Source of the DNA: Brooklawnia sp050943675
GTDB lineage: Bacteria; Actinomycetota; Actinomycetes; Propionibacteriales; Propionibacteriaceae
Direction: 5' to 3'
Length of the DNA: 12,563 bases
Assembly: GCA_050943675.1 (NCBI GenBank)
Contig: JBMNPP010000064.1
Location: forward strand, 1-12,563
Shown in pieces: positions 12,375-12,563 of this stretch. A program made the position numbers and the translations under genes. How positions within the stretch are numbered: position 1 is the first letter of the stretch; every line of letters starts with the position of its first letter. A model generated the notes under the pieces. It had not been told where the DNA came from and ran no database searches. It saw nothing but the letters and a program-made list of their open reading frames with translations.

Positions 12375-12563
12375 CTACTTGAAGACCTGACCGGCGATGT
12401 CCTCGGTGAGGGCGGGACGCTCCAGGCGCAGCCAGCCGCGAACCCGCCAATCGAAGCGCAGCCGCAGCCGGTCGGTGTGCATGATCACCCCAGTGATGAT
12501 GATCAACGCCAACCCGACCACCACCACCCCGAACAGGACCGTGGCCTGCGGGCCCACGTGGTC
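12375..12563 (-). CDS. Small single-helix membrane protein (5' end possibly outside the window)
   Basis: At least 60 aa: GTG at 12557 is a possible start, but the frame runs open to the window edge (two more codons), so the gene may be longer. The N-terminal part is a clear transmembrane helix (VLFGVVVVGLALIIITGVIM, about residues 7-26), followed by a basic, Arg- and Trp-containing cytoplasmic tail (DRLRLRFDWRVRGWLRLE) and an acidic end. No family is recognised. Same strand as the PRC genes and 99 bases before them; co-transcription is possible. Confidence 0.6.
   Translation of the reverse strand, partial: DHVGPQATVLFGVVVVGLALIIITGVIMHTDRLRLRFDWRVRGWLRLERPALTEDIAGQVFK

Overview
The window is GC-rich, densely packed bacterial DNA with strong third-position G/C, very few TAA stops, several genes that look leaderless, a single-chain pyruvate carboxylase, a LAL-type LuxR regulator and a PadR/HAAS-like gene pair. 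This fits a high-GC actinobacterium. A propionibacterial relative is possible but is only a guess from gene content. No rRNA, tRNA, CRISPR array, transposase, phage gene or attachment site was seen; this looks like ordinary chromosome.

Layout. (1) Positions 1-374, minus strand: a PadR repressor whose stop overlaps (ATGA) the start of a gene that runs off the left edge, probably a HAAS/permease-prefix type protein. Its promoter carries a 14-bp palindrome exactly between the -35 and -10 boxes. (2) 459-956, plus: an ASCH-domain protein, divergent from padR. (3) 981-1970, minus: a DUF4349 lipoprotein with coiled coil and C-terminal membrane helix. (4) 2229-5630, plus: full-length pyruvate carboxylase (1133 aa), the largest gene and the main metabolic marker. 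(5) 5635-8639, minus: a 65-aa small protein translationally coupled to a large ATPase-TPR-LuxR (LAL) regulator. The regulator frame is cut by one in-frame TAA near its middle, giving a 473-aa ATPase half and a C-terminal TPR-HTH half. (6) 8757-9588, minus: a complete cobalamin (B12) riboswitch followed by a strong ribosome binding site and a 191-aa helical protein I do not recognise. (7) 9703-11095, plus: a cation diffusion facilitator and a CMP/dCMP deaminase-like protein, one base apart, from a promoter that diverges from the riboswitch. (8) 11117-12563, minus: two tandem paralogous PRC-barrel proteins with different tails, and a small one-helix membrane protein at the right edge.

Functional links. 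Pyruvate carboxylase supplies oxaloacetate. The LAL regulator next to it is convergent, so co-regulation is not implied. The most interesting unit is the B12 riboswitch with its unrecognised protein: the riboswitch is unambiguous and the controlled product is not any standard B12 synthesis, uptake or B12-independent isozyme gene that I can identify. The small-protein/LAL unit lies downstream on the same strand, beyond a strong GC hairpin, so read-through from the riboswitch is possible but not shown.
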